Source of the DNA: Litsea cubeba
Taxonomy: Eukaryota; Streptophyta; Magnoliopsida; Laurales; Lauraceae
Assembly: GCA_012931725.1 (NCBI GenBank)
Contig: WHSA01001345.1
Span: forward strand, 62,001 to 126,000
Length of the DNA: 64,000 bases
Reading direction: 5' to 3'
The position numbers were made by a program, and so were the translations under genes. Below, piece after piece: positions 45,173 through 56,899 of this stretch (position 1 is its first letter; each line of letters opens with the position of its first letter). The notes beneath the pieces are model-generated. The model was not told where the DNA came from. It saw only the letters and a program-made list of their open reading frames with translations, and searched no databases.

Positions 45173-46440
45173 CAGATTAAAATGTTTAAATAATATGAAA
45201 AGGCAAAGGTAAGCAAAAAGTACAATAAGTTAATTAATATTTTTATCACACATAAAAGAGAGATATCTAAAGACAAGTATAATCAATTATAAATGCTGAA
45301 GTTGATGATTTTCGGACTAATATAATTCATCAATAAAGTGACCCATAGAAATAAAGATATTTCATAGAAAATTTAGACTAAAACACCATAGAAATAAAGA
45401 TATTTCAATTGATAATCCACTTATTCAAGTGTGAGTGGCGCTGCATTACCTTGTGTATTGTTCCAATTTGAGATGACCTGCATTATCTCATTGGTCCAAT
45501 GGTTCCAAAAAAACGCATTCTAATGTTCAAAGGGGTCTTGCTTATGTAATGATACTGGTAAAAAAAATTATTGTGGCTTAGTAAAACAAAATAAAATATG
45601 AAATATGAAATTCCAATAGATAGAGTTTTAAGTAGTATTAGAGTTATTCTTAGTAAAATAAAGGAAAATATGAAACTTAAGTTTCTAAAGTGATAAAGCT
45701 TTAAGTAGTATTGGAGTTATTCTTTTTCAACATCGTCTCCTCAAAATGAGAATTGTATGTGCATGTAGAGAATCAAAATGAGAACACCATATACAAAATG
45801 AAAATAAAAATTATTTTTTCTTGCCTTAATTTAAACTAGCAACAAAGGCCCGTGCTGAGCCCGGGCACTATAATAACATATATTAAATATTAGTATATTA
45901 TTTAATATACATAGTAAGCACGAAAGAGATATTGGATCACAATTGCATTTCTAATCTCAAGTGTAGTTAATTTCTACATGGGATTTTTTCCAAAAAAGTG
46001 TTTCTAGACCTGTATTACACAGATTCGGTTACAATTACATTAAAACATCAATATAGGTGTCTGTACAAGTTTTCTAGACAATTATGCCCCGCACATAATG
46101 CGGACGATATCGTTTTCTATACCTAAAGACCACAGTGTTTTCTATCACAATCTCATTCACCTTTTTGCCTCTCTTCCATCCGGACGATTTTGTCGCCCTT
46201 GTCCTTTGATTCTCCCTTCTTCCTCACTCTCCACCAATACTTCTCTTCTTCCTCCTTCCCTTGCTTCTCTTCTTCCTTCTTCCATGCTCATCTCTTTGGC
46301 GCTAAAATTTCTGCAATCAGTTTGTTTGCCACTGCATTCGAGCCTCCTCGAAAGCTTCAATCTCTTATCATCTCGTCTCTGCAAATTACATTATAAGAAG
46401 CGTTCGATCTCTCACTTTAAACCCTAATTTCTCCCACCTC
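45173..46440. other. AT-rich spacer with a Helitron-like 3' end
   Basis: Mostly featureless. On the minus strand GCCCGGGCTCAGCACGGGC can fold into a hairpin and is followed by CTTTGTTG and CTAG (45,836-45,839) then T, which matches a Helitron 3' terminus; its 5' end was not found. A second, weaker hairpin (CCGCATTATGTGCGG, near 46,090) is followed by CTAG at 46,074-46,077. From 46,150 the plus strand is CT-rich, as a plant 5' leader for the MDH fragment. Confidence 0.4.
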
Positions 46441-46461
46441 GAGGACATCATCATCAACAAC

Positions 46462-47762
46462 GGCGAAAGACACAGTTAGGGTTCTCATCATAGGAGCTGC
46501 TCGTAATCTCTCTCTTGATTTCAGTCTCGATTCGATCTATCGCCATTTGTTTTGATTTGATGCTTGATTTCTTTGTTTTCTCAAAAAGGAAGGAAGGTAG
46601 TTTTGCTTTAGATTCTTGGATTCTAAGCAAGTTAAAAGGCATTTGGTTGAATTTGAAATTGTGTGCATTTTGGGTTTGTTATTGTTATTGTCGTAGTTGA
46701 TTGTGAAGAGAGTCGATTGAGTCTTGATATCTAATGGGATACGTTGGAATGATGAGGAAAATTCTTTTCTACATCACCTCGCAATGGGTTTTCCATTGGA
46801 TATTCGGGCATTTGATGAGTTCTGCTGTAGAAGAAAAAAGGCCTATTAGAGTCTTGGTGACTGGTGCAGCAGGCATGTGGAAATCTTATCTTTTATAGAG
46901 ATCAAAGATTGGATTTTTTCCCCATAGGGGATTGTGTTTCCTGCATCCCTGGGGTGTGGGGATGTTAATATATCATTTTATTTCATCATAAATTTTTACT
47001 GAAACCTATGGAGGTATCCCCTGATGGAATTTGCATAGGCTTTTGTCTAATTTTTATACAATTTTTTTTTTCGTGTTTGGGTTTGGGGGCGGTGTGGGGT
47101 GTGGGGTGTTTAGTATATTTGATATGGAAAGGGTTTCCCATTTTTTGTTTAATGGAGCACAAATAAAATCAATTGATTTTGTATTATTACAGATCTCCAA
47201 AAGTGGGTTTTTATATTGCTCAATGAAGGCTTTTCCACAAAATCCAAGGTTTACATTGCTCATCAGTTGATACCCATTTGTTCTACAGGCCAAATAGGCT
47301 ATGCTCTTGTCCCAATGATTGCCAGAGGAGCAATGTTGGGTCCTAATCAGCTTGTGATTCTGCACATGCTTGATATCCCTTTTGCTGCAGAAGCCTTGAT
47401 TGGGGTGCAAATGGAGTTGATTGATGCTACATTTCCTCTCCTCAAAGGTATACTGTATACCTCTCAAGGATGCATCTAGAAAAATTACTGTCTTTGTCTT
47501 TGCATTCAATTACAATTCACATGACTTTTATTTGTCCTAAATCGTATGCCTTTTTTGTCTCTAATGAATAAGTGGTTCAATAAGTATTGTCGCCACCACA
47601 GATGTTGTTGAAGCTTGTACTGGTGTGAATATAGCAGTTATGGTTGGTGGATTTCCCAGGAAGGAGGGAATGGAAAGGAAGGATGTGATGTCTAAAAATG
47701 TATCCATCTACAAGGCTCAAGCATCAGCATTGGAGCAGTACGCAGCTAAAGAACTCCAATAG
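46462..47762 (+). pseudogene. MDH: Cytosolic NAD-malate dehydrogenase, 5' exons only
   Basis: The enzyme interconverts malate and oxaloacetate. Two alternative first exons are visible. The upstream one (46,462-46,501) reads AKDTVRVLIIGAA but its initiation codon is ACG. The second (46,749-46,872) starts with two ATGs, has a hydrophobic leader (RKILFYITSQWVFHWIFGH) and ends IRVLVTGAAG with a GC donor (CAG|GCATGT). Exon 47,289-47,447 gives [18 protein letters not shown] and [17 protein letters not shown], completing the NAD-binding GxxGxxG. The next exon (from about 47,585) gives [20 protein letters not shown] and [19 protein letters not shown], but its acceptor lies one base out of phase. The frame stops at 47,760-47,762 after YAAKELQ. 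The catalytic His and Asp exons are absent; inverted-repeat DNA follows at once. Confidence 0.88.
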
Positions 47763-47770
47763 CCTCCAAT

Positions 47771-48552
47771 GATCTATTATTGCAGATGCTGCAACAATAG
47801 CCTCCAATGATGTATATATTTCGTGTAAGACATAGACATGTCTCTAAGAAGTAGTGCATGTTGTCTGTATCCGCGCAAGTTTCTAGCGGCCCCTTTTCAC
47901 TTCATAGAGCAGATTGAGTTATTTGACTTGCACAGCATACCAAGTTCATTTATGTATCATTTAACTATAAGAATGAGGGCCACCATTGTTGTATTTTTCT
48001 TGTTTTACATGAATATACTGACATATCATTTTGAGCAGCATCCATGAGTCTTTCCCATTGTTTTAAAGATCACATTTTAAAATTGAGGCCATCAACTTGC
48101 TGGATAACAAATTTGAGACTGAAAACTCTAAAGGACAGTAATGATTTCATTGTTGGAATATTTGCAATTTGGTATTCTTGGTAACCTCCGTGAGCCTTTT
48201 TCATTGTTTATGTATCTCAATATATAATCAGGGCCAATCTCGTTGCTGGACAGTGAAAAAAGGTAAAAAAAAAAACTCTAAAGGATCGTAACGATATCGT
48301 TATCAAAAAATTTAGAAATCACTAATCTGGGAAAAATCCGTGAGCCTTTTTCATTGTTTATGTATAACAATTTATAGTCAGGGTCAGTCTCGTTGCTGGA
48401 CAACAAATCAAGAGAAAAAGTTCTAAATGATCGCAACGATATCGTTATCAAAAAACTTAAAAATCACTAATCTGGGTGAAATCCGTGAACCTTGGTTGGG
48501 AGTACTCAAACCAAGCCATTTTCCAGAGGTGCCCATAGTTCGAACTCTCATT
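47771..48552. repeat. Left arm of a 2.4-kb inverted repeat
   Basis: About 780 bp, mirrored at 49,438-50,191. Matching landmarks include TCTAAGAAGTAGTGCATGTTG, GAATATACTGACATATCATT and GATAACGATATCGTTA-type words (quoted in part). Internally the arm has three diverged units of about 140 bp, each with CGATATCGTTATC and CCGTGAGCCTTTTTCATTG. Its outer end copies the last codons and the downstream part of the minus-strand frame at 50,166-50,375. Confidence 0.85.
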
Positions 48553-49030
48553 GTGAGAGTTCGAACCTTGGTTGGTAGTATCCGCTATCCTAGCCATTTT
48601 CCAGAGGTACCCATAGTCCGAACTCTGAGAATGAGAGTTCGAACGTTCATGGGCTTACTCTCCGAAGCCAATTTCCAGCGAGCTCTGGAGTTCGCACTCT
48701 CATGGTGAGAGTTTGAACATTCAAGTGAGACTATCTATCAAGCCATTTTCCAGAAGAGATGATAGTTCGAACTCTCATCATGAGAGTTCGAACCTTGGTA
48801 GGCAGTATACTCTATCATAGCCATTTTCCAGAGGTGCCCATAGTTCGAACTCCAAAAATGAGAGTTCGAACCTTCATGGCCTTACTCTTCAGAGCCAATT
48901 TCCAACGAGCTCTAGAGTTCGAAGTCTCACGGTGAGAGTTCAAACGTTCATGGCCTTGCTCTTCAGAGCCAACTTCCAGCAAGCTCTGGAGTTCGAACTC
49001 TCTTGGTGAGAGTTTGAACTTTCAAGCAGA
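48536..49030. repeat. Row of ~7 short hairpins in the inverted-repeat loop
   Basis: Palindromes of about 30 bp, AGTTCGAACTCTCAT-nn-TGAGAGTTCGAAC and variants, occur near 48,537, 48,617, 48,690, 48,762, 48,842, 48,914 and 48,990, spaced 70-80 bp. Between them are alternating spacers (AGCCATTTTCCAGAGGTGCCC and TTCATGGCCTTACTCTTCAG types). Paired changes in some stems keep part of the pairing. Confidence 0.85.
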
Positions 49031-49437
49031 GTGAAAAAATAGAACACTTATACATTCTTAATGTTGATTGTGTTGGGTGGATGTCATATTGTTGATCTGA
49101 TTTGGGACCTTAAACAACACATTGGGGTTTTCAATCCTTCAAGCACTAATCAGAAACATTAAAGCCTTTAAAGAGAATCTGCTATAAAGGGAGCTTCTAT
49201 ATATTAAAGCAGAATAACCCATACCATATGCAAAATAAGTTCGTCTCTAGTTATTGAGGATACATCAAAATATACAAATTATGTTCTCCTCTAGTTATGA
49301 TGGATACATTCAAAATATAAATCAAAATATGTTATATTCCGTGGTAAGTATTTTCAACATTTAAATCTAAACAACGATGTGGACAAGTTGAAGTTATATC
49401 TCATCCATAAAAAAAGGAAAATGATGAACTCTGGAAA

Positions 49438-50191
49438 TGAGAGTTCGAACTATGGACACCTCTGGAAAATGGCTTGGTTTGAGTACTCCCAACCAAGGTT
49501 CACGGATTTAACCCAGATTAGTGATTTCTAAATTTTTTGATAACGATATCATTACGATCCTTTAGAGCTTTTTCTCTCAATTTGTTGTCCAACAACGAGA
49601 CTGACCCTGGCTATAAATTGTTATACATAAACAATGAAAAAGGCTCACGGATTTTGCCCAGATTAGTGATTTCTAAATTCTTTGATAACGATATCGTTAC
49701 GATCCTTTAGAGTTTTTTTACCTTTTTTACTGTCCAGCAATGAGATTGGCCCAGACTATATATTGAGATACATAAATAATGAAAAAGGCTCACGAAGGTT
49801 ACCAAGAATACCAAATTGCAAATATTCCAACAACGAAATCGTTACCGTCCTTTAGAGTTTTCATTCTCAAATTTGTTATCTAGCAAGTTGATGGCCTCGA
49901 TTTTAAAATATGATTTTTAAACAATGCGAAAGACTCATGGATACTACTTAGAATGATATGTCAGTATATTCATGTAAAACAAGAAAAATACAACAGTGGT
50001 GGCCCTCCTTATAGTTAAATGATACATAAATGAACTTGGTTTGTTGTGAGAGTCAAACAACTCAATCTGCTCTATGAAGTGAAAAGTTGCCGGGCACAGA
50101 CAACAAGCACTACTTCTTAGAGACCTATCTATGCCTTCCACGAAATATATACATGTTCAAAAAGGCTATTGTGATAGCATCTTTAATAATA
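49438..50191. repeat. Right arm of the 2.4-kb inverted repeat
   Basis: Reverse complement of 47,771-48,552 with scattered differences; one copy of the ~140-bp unit appears altered. The outer end overlaps the 3' end of the minus-strand frame at 50,166-50,375. Confidence 0.85.
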
Positions 50192-50375
50192 GTACAGCCT
50201 GCGGGCAAAACATGAAGACCCTCCCATCCCCTAAATATGCATAAATCTGTGATAGGTTCCCAATAAAATAACCACCGAAGACTGTTTTGGCTGCAATCAT
50301 ATCCCCTAGCTCCTGCCGATCAAGAGGCCACATTAGAACCATGTTAATAAGAACTATAACAAACAGATCTGACAT
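50166..50375 (-). CDS. Hypothetical protein fragment
   Basis: A 69-codon frame starting at 50,375. It contains a hydrophobic stretch (SDLFVIVLINMVLMW) and then ELGDMIAAKTVFGGYFIGN, IYAYLGDGRVFMFCPQAVLL and a stop. The phrase looks protein-like and may be an exon, but I do not recognise the family. Its 3' end and downstream DNA are the part duplicated in inverted orientation at 47,771. It may be a terminal exon whose upstream exons are outside the recognised sequence. Confidence 0.3.
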   Translation of the reverse strand: MSDLFVIVLINMVLMWPLDRQELGDMIAAKTVFGGYFIGNLSQIYAYLGDGRVFMFCPQAVLLLKMLSQ

Positions 50376-51217
50376 GAATTATATGTAATGTTTAGAGTAA
50401 GACAACCATTTACTATTCAGGGAAGAAATACACATGAGCATAGATCATATAAAAGAAATAAACATGTCGCAATTGCTTCTTTTTCAATGAACTGAACTTA
50501 TATTATACAAACACAACTAGGAACTACAAAAGTGTGTCAGCTCTTAACCTTACATAACATGTAGGATTGTATCCCCATTAATGTCTACCATACTCATATC
50601 CAATATGGATGATGAATTGTCAATGCAACCTACTATAGTAGTTCTACTATTCTACATCCATACTTGACTCCCATAACAACATATTCAAATCAACATTTAA
50701 TTGCGAGAATCACTTCCTAAGGATGCAGAAACTTGTTGAGCTAAATGCAAATTAAATAGCAAAAGTAGTTATGGAAGAGAAACTAATTTCAAGTAAATTA
50801 TGCATAACAGGTTATGATCGCCATCTGTGGGGAAGAAGGTTTCTAAACCAATGTGGCCTACACCGAAATAGATAACAGCCAGTCCACATATCAGTTCTTA
50901 GAGTAAGTATTTTGCACTAAAATTTCAAAGCCAAGCATGGAAGGAGGGGAGAATAAAATGTATTTTGTGGAAATAAAGCATCCAAACATATTTACAGCCT
51001 TTACTTTATGAAATGTGGAGAAAATAGGAATAACCATATGGACTCGGATAATTAACTAAACTCCCAAATTGCAATGAACCAAATAGAGCATGTTATATAT
51101 ATAGATAATATAAGTTGAAAGAAGCAAAACATAATACAAGAATTAGTGGATGTGTTCATGTGCTCACTAACATCTGAGATAATCGAGGCAACATGGGATG
51201 AGAAGAAAAAAAATTGT
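50376..51217. other. AT-rich spacer, no gene
   Basis: No repeat boundary or protein similarity recognised. Confidence 0.4.
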
Positions 51218-53225
51218 TGATGGACCAGCGCTTCGGCTCGGTTCTACCGGGGTCGGCGGACGTGGGAGTCCGTTTGGGTCCGACCCTTTCATAACCGGAA
51301 GGGCAGTAGAGGCGTGCATCAACATTTTTTTTGTGTGGGTGTGCCAGATTTTCTATTTTACTTGGAATTGCAAGTGGTGATCCGGAGATCAACCTTCACA
51401 AGTAAAAAGGAAATCAACTTCTTTCAAGTTTTCCATTGCACATATGTTTAAGAAAATAGACATTTTTTTGATTTGCCGTGAAAGGCGATTTTTTGGCATT
51501 TATAGCCGATTTTGGCGTTTATAGCCGATTTTTGGGGTTTATAGCCGATTTTGGCGTTTATAGCCGATTTACAATCCTTATCAATAATGAAAGACAAGAG
51601 TTGTGATTTTTGTCTCTTTTGAAAAAATACAAACTACAATGAAAAGCAAGAAAAGGAGGATCTAACTTCTCAGGAGATTGTGGGGGACCCGTTCAGATTG
51701 ACGGTCGCAAGCCATATGTGGACTTCGCCATCATCCATGCAGATGAGAACAGAGGATGCTATTGATTCGCTTGGCTTGGCTATAACCTCAGGTTTTTAGA
51801 GGACAAAGACCAAGAGGAGGTCCTATATCCAATAAAAAACTAAGTAGACGGGCTGAAAAGCCACGTCTAAGCCATTGGAGGCAGAAGGAGAAGGCAAGGA
51901 CCTTAGGGGGGGGGGGGGTTAACCCCCCAAGGGACTTTTGTCACCTTGTAGCGGTGGTCGGTGTAGGATTTCCGCAGAGTTTTCTCTCTTTGATGCCTTT
52001 TTATGTCTGAGTTTCTGGATTTTCTACAGTCTGTTGTTTGTTTACTCTGCTGTCTGTCTTTTTTTCTTCTTGGAGAGCTCTCCTATTTATAGGCTTTTAG
52101 GTAGCCATTTAAGAGGGTTTATGAGCCTTAATTGTCATAAAGCTACATAAAGGGAGGAGTTACAAGATTGAATTCTTTATTTTGTAACTCCTTTTTCTTG
52201 GTTCTGATTGGCCGGAGGAGATTGAGGGCATTTAATCGCCTTTAATCGCCATGATGGGAGGAGTTTTATAGGTTAAATGCCATGAATCTCTTGACTTTTA
52301 ACTCCTGGATGCTTGCTTCTGATTGGTCCGTCCAAAGAAATGGATTAATGACTGTAATAAAGCTAGTCAATTAATCGCATTAAGTGGTCACCGAGCAGTT
52401 GAAGAGTCGCGGGCCGTGCTGCGTCTTTTGGGATTCTTCTGGCGATGATCATCGATGGATCTTCATGTAGATCGACATCGGATGACCATGTAACTTCAGG
52501 TGTTAGTTGCCAACAGCGGGTCGGTGCCATCTGTCCTGTCGATTTCTCGATCGGTCGAGTAGAAAGCACACTTTTTTTGGTTGACCAGTTGGCGATCAAT
52601 GTTGATTTCGATACTCTTGATGATTAACCCGTGTTTTTGACAGATGTCAGAGGATTTGGTGTCTCAAAAGTATGAATTTTGGAAAATACCAGAGGCCAGA
52701 CACTTCGAATTACAAAAAAACGGTGAAAAACGGGGTTTCCGGGGCCCACTGGGCGATCCCGGGCCCCAGGGTCGCCAGCGACCCTAGGGGGGTTTTCCCC
52801 CCTTTTGTCCCGTTTGGTCTCCGTTTTTGCTATTTTTTTATTCTGTATTTTTCCTTGACTTTTTTTATCATTTATTAGCATGATTTCCCTGTAGAAAACC
52901 TGATGAGAATCCTTGCATTTTATTTTGCAAAGTTTCCAATTTTCTGAGAAAGCCGAAGACTTTGTCGCGCAGAGCTGCCGATTTTCCGTCAGAAGCTGAA
53001 ACTGGGTCAAACGATGTCGGAATGACCTGAAATTTGGGGTGAAGCCTGCTGAGCAATAAATAAGACCAACCATAGGCTTTTGTTTAAGTTTTGAAGCCGT
53101 TTGGGGTCCTATCACCAGTAGACTTGCTTTTGTCGCGATGAAGATGTCGCGGTTTGATGTGCGGTCAACCGATGTCTGATTGACTTGAAATTTGACAGGG
53201 AACCTATTGGAGTCATTTTAAAAAG
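51218..53225 (-). mobile_element. Third copy of the gypsy LTR, minus orientation
   Basis: Colinear with 23,202-25,190 throughout. On the minus strand it ends in GGTCCATCA at 51,218 and carries CCTATAAATAGG at about 52,084-52,094. It lacks the first ~550 bp of the LTR; the break at about 53,225 joins straight to Copia integrase sequence. It contains a private expansion of a 20-21-bp unit (TTTATAGCCGATTTTGGCG), four copies at 51,495-51,570. A run of 11 G lies at 51,908. Confidence 0.75.
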
Positions 53226-54079
53226 AGTCTGGTTCCTTTTTTCTGCTACTCCTTTCTGTTGAGGCAAACCAGGAGTAAACAACTGGGATCGAATCCCATT
53301 TTCTGATAGGTCTACCATAAAATTAGCGGAGAGATATTTTCCTCCTCGATCTCAATATTTATACTTCTACCTAAATTCTTTTCCGCTTCCGCTCGAAACT
53401 CTTGAACTTTTCAGAAGTCTCGAACTTACGGTGCATAAGGTATATGTATCCATATCTTGAGTAATCATCGGTGAAAGTAATGAAATACTCATATCAATAT
53501 CTCGCTCTAATATTATGGGTCCATACACATCAGTATACACTAACTCCAATAAATCTTTGGCCCTTCTGCCCTCAGATGAATAAGGGTCTTTTGGTCATTT
53601 TGCCTTCCAAACAAGACTTGCATACAGGCATTGGTTCTACCACCAATGAAGGCAAGATACCATGTTTCACTAGTCTATCAATCTTGTTTAGGTTTATATG
53701 ACCTAGCCTCCGGGGCCAAAGGTTTGTTGGATTAGATGAAGGTGACTACCTTTTTAATGATGGTTTATTATTAATATCAGTGTCATGTATCTCATACATT
53801 GTGGGAGTAAAATAAATAAATGTCATTGATTTACTTGTCAGAATATATAAGAGTACCGTTCCTCTTTAAGACAATTTCATTACCAAAAGTATTAGAATAA
53901 CTCTTACTGATCATACTAGAAATTAAAATTCCGTCTTAAAACGGTACATATAGTGTATCTGACAAAATCAACTTAATATCTGAAAGTAACTAAGTTACTA
54001 CTCCCATTGACACTGTTTCTGCCTTGGCTTCCGATCCCAGGTTAACAATGATTTCTCCACCACTAATCCTCCTGGTTAC
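53226..54079 (-). pseudogene. Copia gag-pol, protease-to-integrase part
   Basis: Minus-strand reading, left part of the split Copia element. It begins at the insertion point (54,079) in the stretch following the protease, passes the GAG-pre-integrase zinc-binding region (LGHINLNKIDRLVKHGILPS, then CKSCLEGKMTKRP, HHCC-type) and enters the integrase core (ELVYTDVYGP with the first catalytic Asp; later NGIRSQLFTPGLPQQKGVAE). Frameshifts and stops are frequent. It is cut off at 53,225 by the gypsy LTR fragment, so integrase C-terminus, reverse transcriptase and 3' LTR are missing. Confidence 0.85.
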
Positions 54080-56745
54080 TGTAGACACCTCATTTGGCCC
54101 CTATGATAGCCTTAAACACCTGTCATATATAGCGATGCCCCCATTTCACTCATAATTGAATGATTAATGACATAATTTAGATTAATTAATGACAATGAAG
54201 ATGCTTTTTTGATAGTTTTAGACTTAGTTCAACGACTCCTGGAAATTCATGAGAAAAAAGTCGAATCGCATTGAGATCTCGAGTCCAACTCACCTTTCAC
54301 ACAAGAAGCGGACCACTACACTAACTCTATATATTCCAGACCACTTAAGACATGTTTTGTTTAGGCCAGTTCTTACAAAGATTACACCTAGCTTACCTAA
54401 ATACCACTCAATTACTCTAAGTTAGGAAGCCACATCCATTGATCCAAGAGGCCCCCTTTTTTTTGAGCCCCTAATCATTAGGATAGTTGGACCCTTGGAT
54501 TCTTCACTTCGAGGGCTTTCCATACATATATAGAACTCCAAGATCCGACGGGCAGATCAAAAATCATAAAAGCAGGTCCCACGACCACGGGGCGCCCCCT
54601 TGAAAAATCACCTACTATTTCTAGACCTCCGATTGCCTCAAAAGTTGGTTCATCACGATCTACTCGCCGAGAGCTTTCCGTTGATGTGTAGAACATCGAA
54701 ATCCGGCGAACATATCAAAATCTGTGAAACCTAGGTCCCAGTGATAATGGCCCAGGTCAAATCCCATTGCGGCCCACTTTTTGGGCCCCAAACTTCTGAC
54801 CGGAGTCCGACCCCAGACTTAGGCCCCACATCCAATCCCAATTTGGCCCGATCAAGCTGACCCATCGAGCCCAAATCCAACCTCACCAAACTTATGACCA
54901 ATCCAACCCAGGTCAACCTGAACCAACCTAACCCAAGCCTATCAACCTGACCCGGGCTGCATGGCCCATCGCTGGATAAGGGATGGAGAGTCCACGAGAT
55001 CTGGACTCTCCCATCCTCCTGATATCTCTCTCTCCCTCTCAATCTCAAACGAGTCCCAGATCCCGACCTCTCTCTAAATCTCTCCCCTTAAAAACCTTTC
55101 CTCTCATGTCACCCTCCTCCCATGCGCAGATCTCATCTCCATCCTCCCATCACCCATCATCTTCATCTCTCTCATTCTCCATCCCCTGCGCAGACCTCTC
55201 CACCCTCACCATCTCCTTTATCTCACCATCACCATCCCAGAACATCACCCCTCCGGGCAGATTCATCTTCATCCCTCTCCGTCCTGCACAGACCTCTCCA
55301 TCACCATCTCTCACGTGGAACAAAAGCATCGACACAAGGAAGGGGCAAAGTGTAAGATCCCGACCCCAATCCTTTTGTTTAGCATTGTTTTAATCGTGGT
55401 TTAGCTTTTTAAGTGAGATTTGATTTAGTTTGATCTTGTTTTCGAGCTTGACCGGATTTTTCCTTGCCTTGGAGATTTTGTAGACCGTTGACTTTAGTTT
55501 GACCGGGTCCTTAGGATTTGTATTTTTATGGGAAATTACTTCGGATTTCTAAAAATTCTGGATTTGGTGCATTTTGACTCATTTGATGAAGTTTAACAAC
55601 TTTCATGTTTTGATCATTTTGATTTGAGACTCAGAAATCACGTTTTTCGAGAAAAAGGGGCAAAACTGACCTTTCACATGAAATCTGTCCATGAATTTCG
55701 AAAATTTCAGAAATTGGGGAAATTATACTTTTTGGAAAGTAGATATTTCGCCGATCGTTTTTGTCTTCTTCGTCGTTTTCATTCGGGACCCGCAAACATT
55801 AGTTTCAGCCTTGGTGAGTTTGGGGCCCATGGGGCCCAGCCCATTTTCTCTATAAAACCCATGGATCTCTCTTCTCTTCTCCCATTCTTCATTTCCTGCA
55901 ACAAGAAAAGGGGAGTAGGGTTTTCTCTCCCAGCCCTTTCTCTCTCCTCATGTATCCCTTCTCCTTTGATGCTAAATGGAGATTTGAGCTCCTCTTCTTC
56001 TTCCCCATCTTCCAAGCTTCCCCTAGATACCATTTTTGAGATGTTTGAGCTAGAGAAGACCCATCTTTCAAGCTTTTCTTCTTGTTTGGGACACCCAAAG
56101 GTTAGCAATGGTTTTCTTTTCCTTAGATCTTTGTTTTCCTTCTCATTTGGAGTGTTTTAATCCCACATGCAATGGGTTTTCATGGAGATTTACAATGGAT
56201 TGGATTTTTAGGGTTTCTCTTGAGCTATTTTGGGGATTTTATGATTTTGAAGCTTGAGGCCATTAGAGGACTCTCATGGAGTGTTTTTGCATCTTCTCTT
56301 GACTAAGGCAAGTAGATTTCCAATTAATATGATGGTTTCTCTCATTTGGTACCATTTCATGGATTTTCTTCTTATGTGCTAATCTTTCTTTTGATCATGG
56401 ATTTACTTTGATAGAATGAACCATTGTTACATTGATTTCCATACATGTTATTGCTTTATAATGCATGGGAAGTTTGCTTTCACTTGGTCATTTAGAAAAA
56501 ATTGACTATCTTGTATTAAGAGTTGGGTCCAAAGAAAAACTTTGATTTTTTAAAGTATTGTGTTTGCTTTAATGGATTGATTAAGGATGGTGATTTGATG
56601 AGTTTGGAAGGTCAAGGAAGGGCCCAAAGGATCTAGGATCATTGTGTGAAAGGTTGGGAATGGAAAGGATTGAAAAAGGATTGAAAAAGAAAAAAAAAAA
56701 AAAAGAGAGGAAGAAGACACTCGGGCTGGACTGGGCAGGCCCAGT

Positions 56746-56880
56746 CCGCTCGAGCGACCCATTGGGTCGCTCGAGCGGACCAGGCACTGTCTGGGTCCGC
56801 TCGAGCGACCCACTGGGTCGCTCGAGCGACCCAGCTTCTGTCTGGGTCCGCTCGAGCGGGCCTGGGTCCGCTCGAGCGAG
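56746..56880. repeat. CGCTCGAGCG palindrome array
   Basis: Six copies of the 10-bp palindrome CGCTCGAGCG, embedded in TGGGTCCGCTCGAGCGACCC-type units, at 20-31-bp spacing. Confidence 0.85.
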
Positions 56881-56899
56881 CCCAGCTCAGTCTGGGCTC

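Noticed and set aside
48536..49030. CRISPR-like array
   Set aside because: Regular repeats with spacers, but the repeats are palindromes in plant DNA, the spacers recur in two types, and no cas genes exist.
54983..55393. 136-codon Ser/Pro/His frame
   Set aside because: CT-rich low-complexity LTR sequence.
55624..56160. 178-codon plus-strand frame in the nested LTR
   Set aside because: Contains the LTR TATA box (55,851) within it, so it is unlikely to be translated as one frame; no domain seen.
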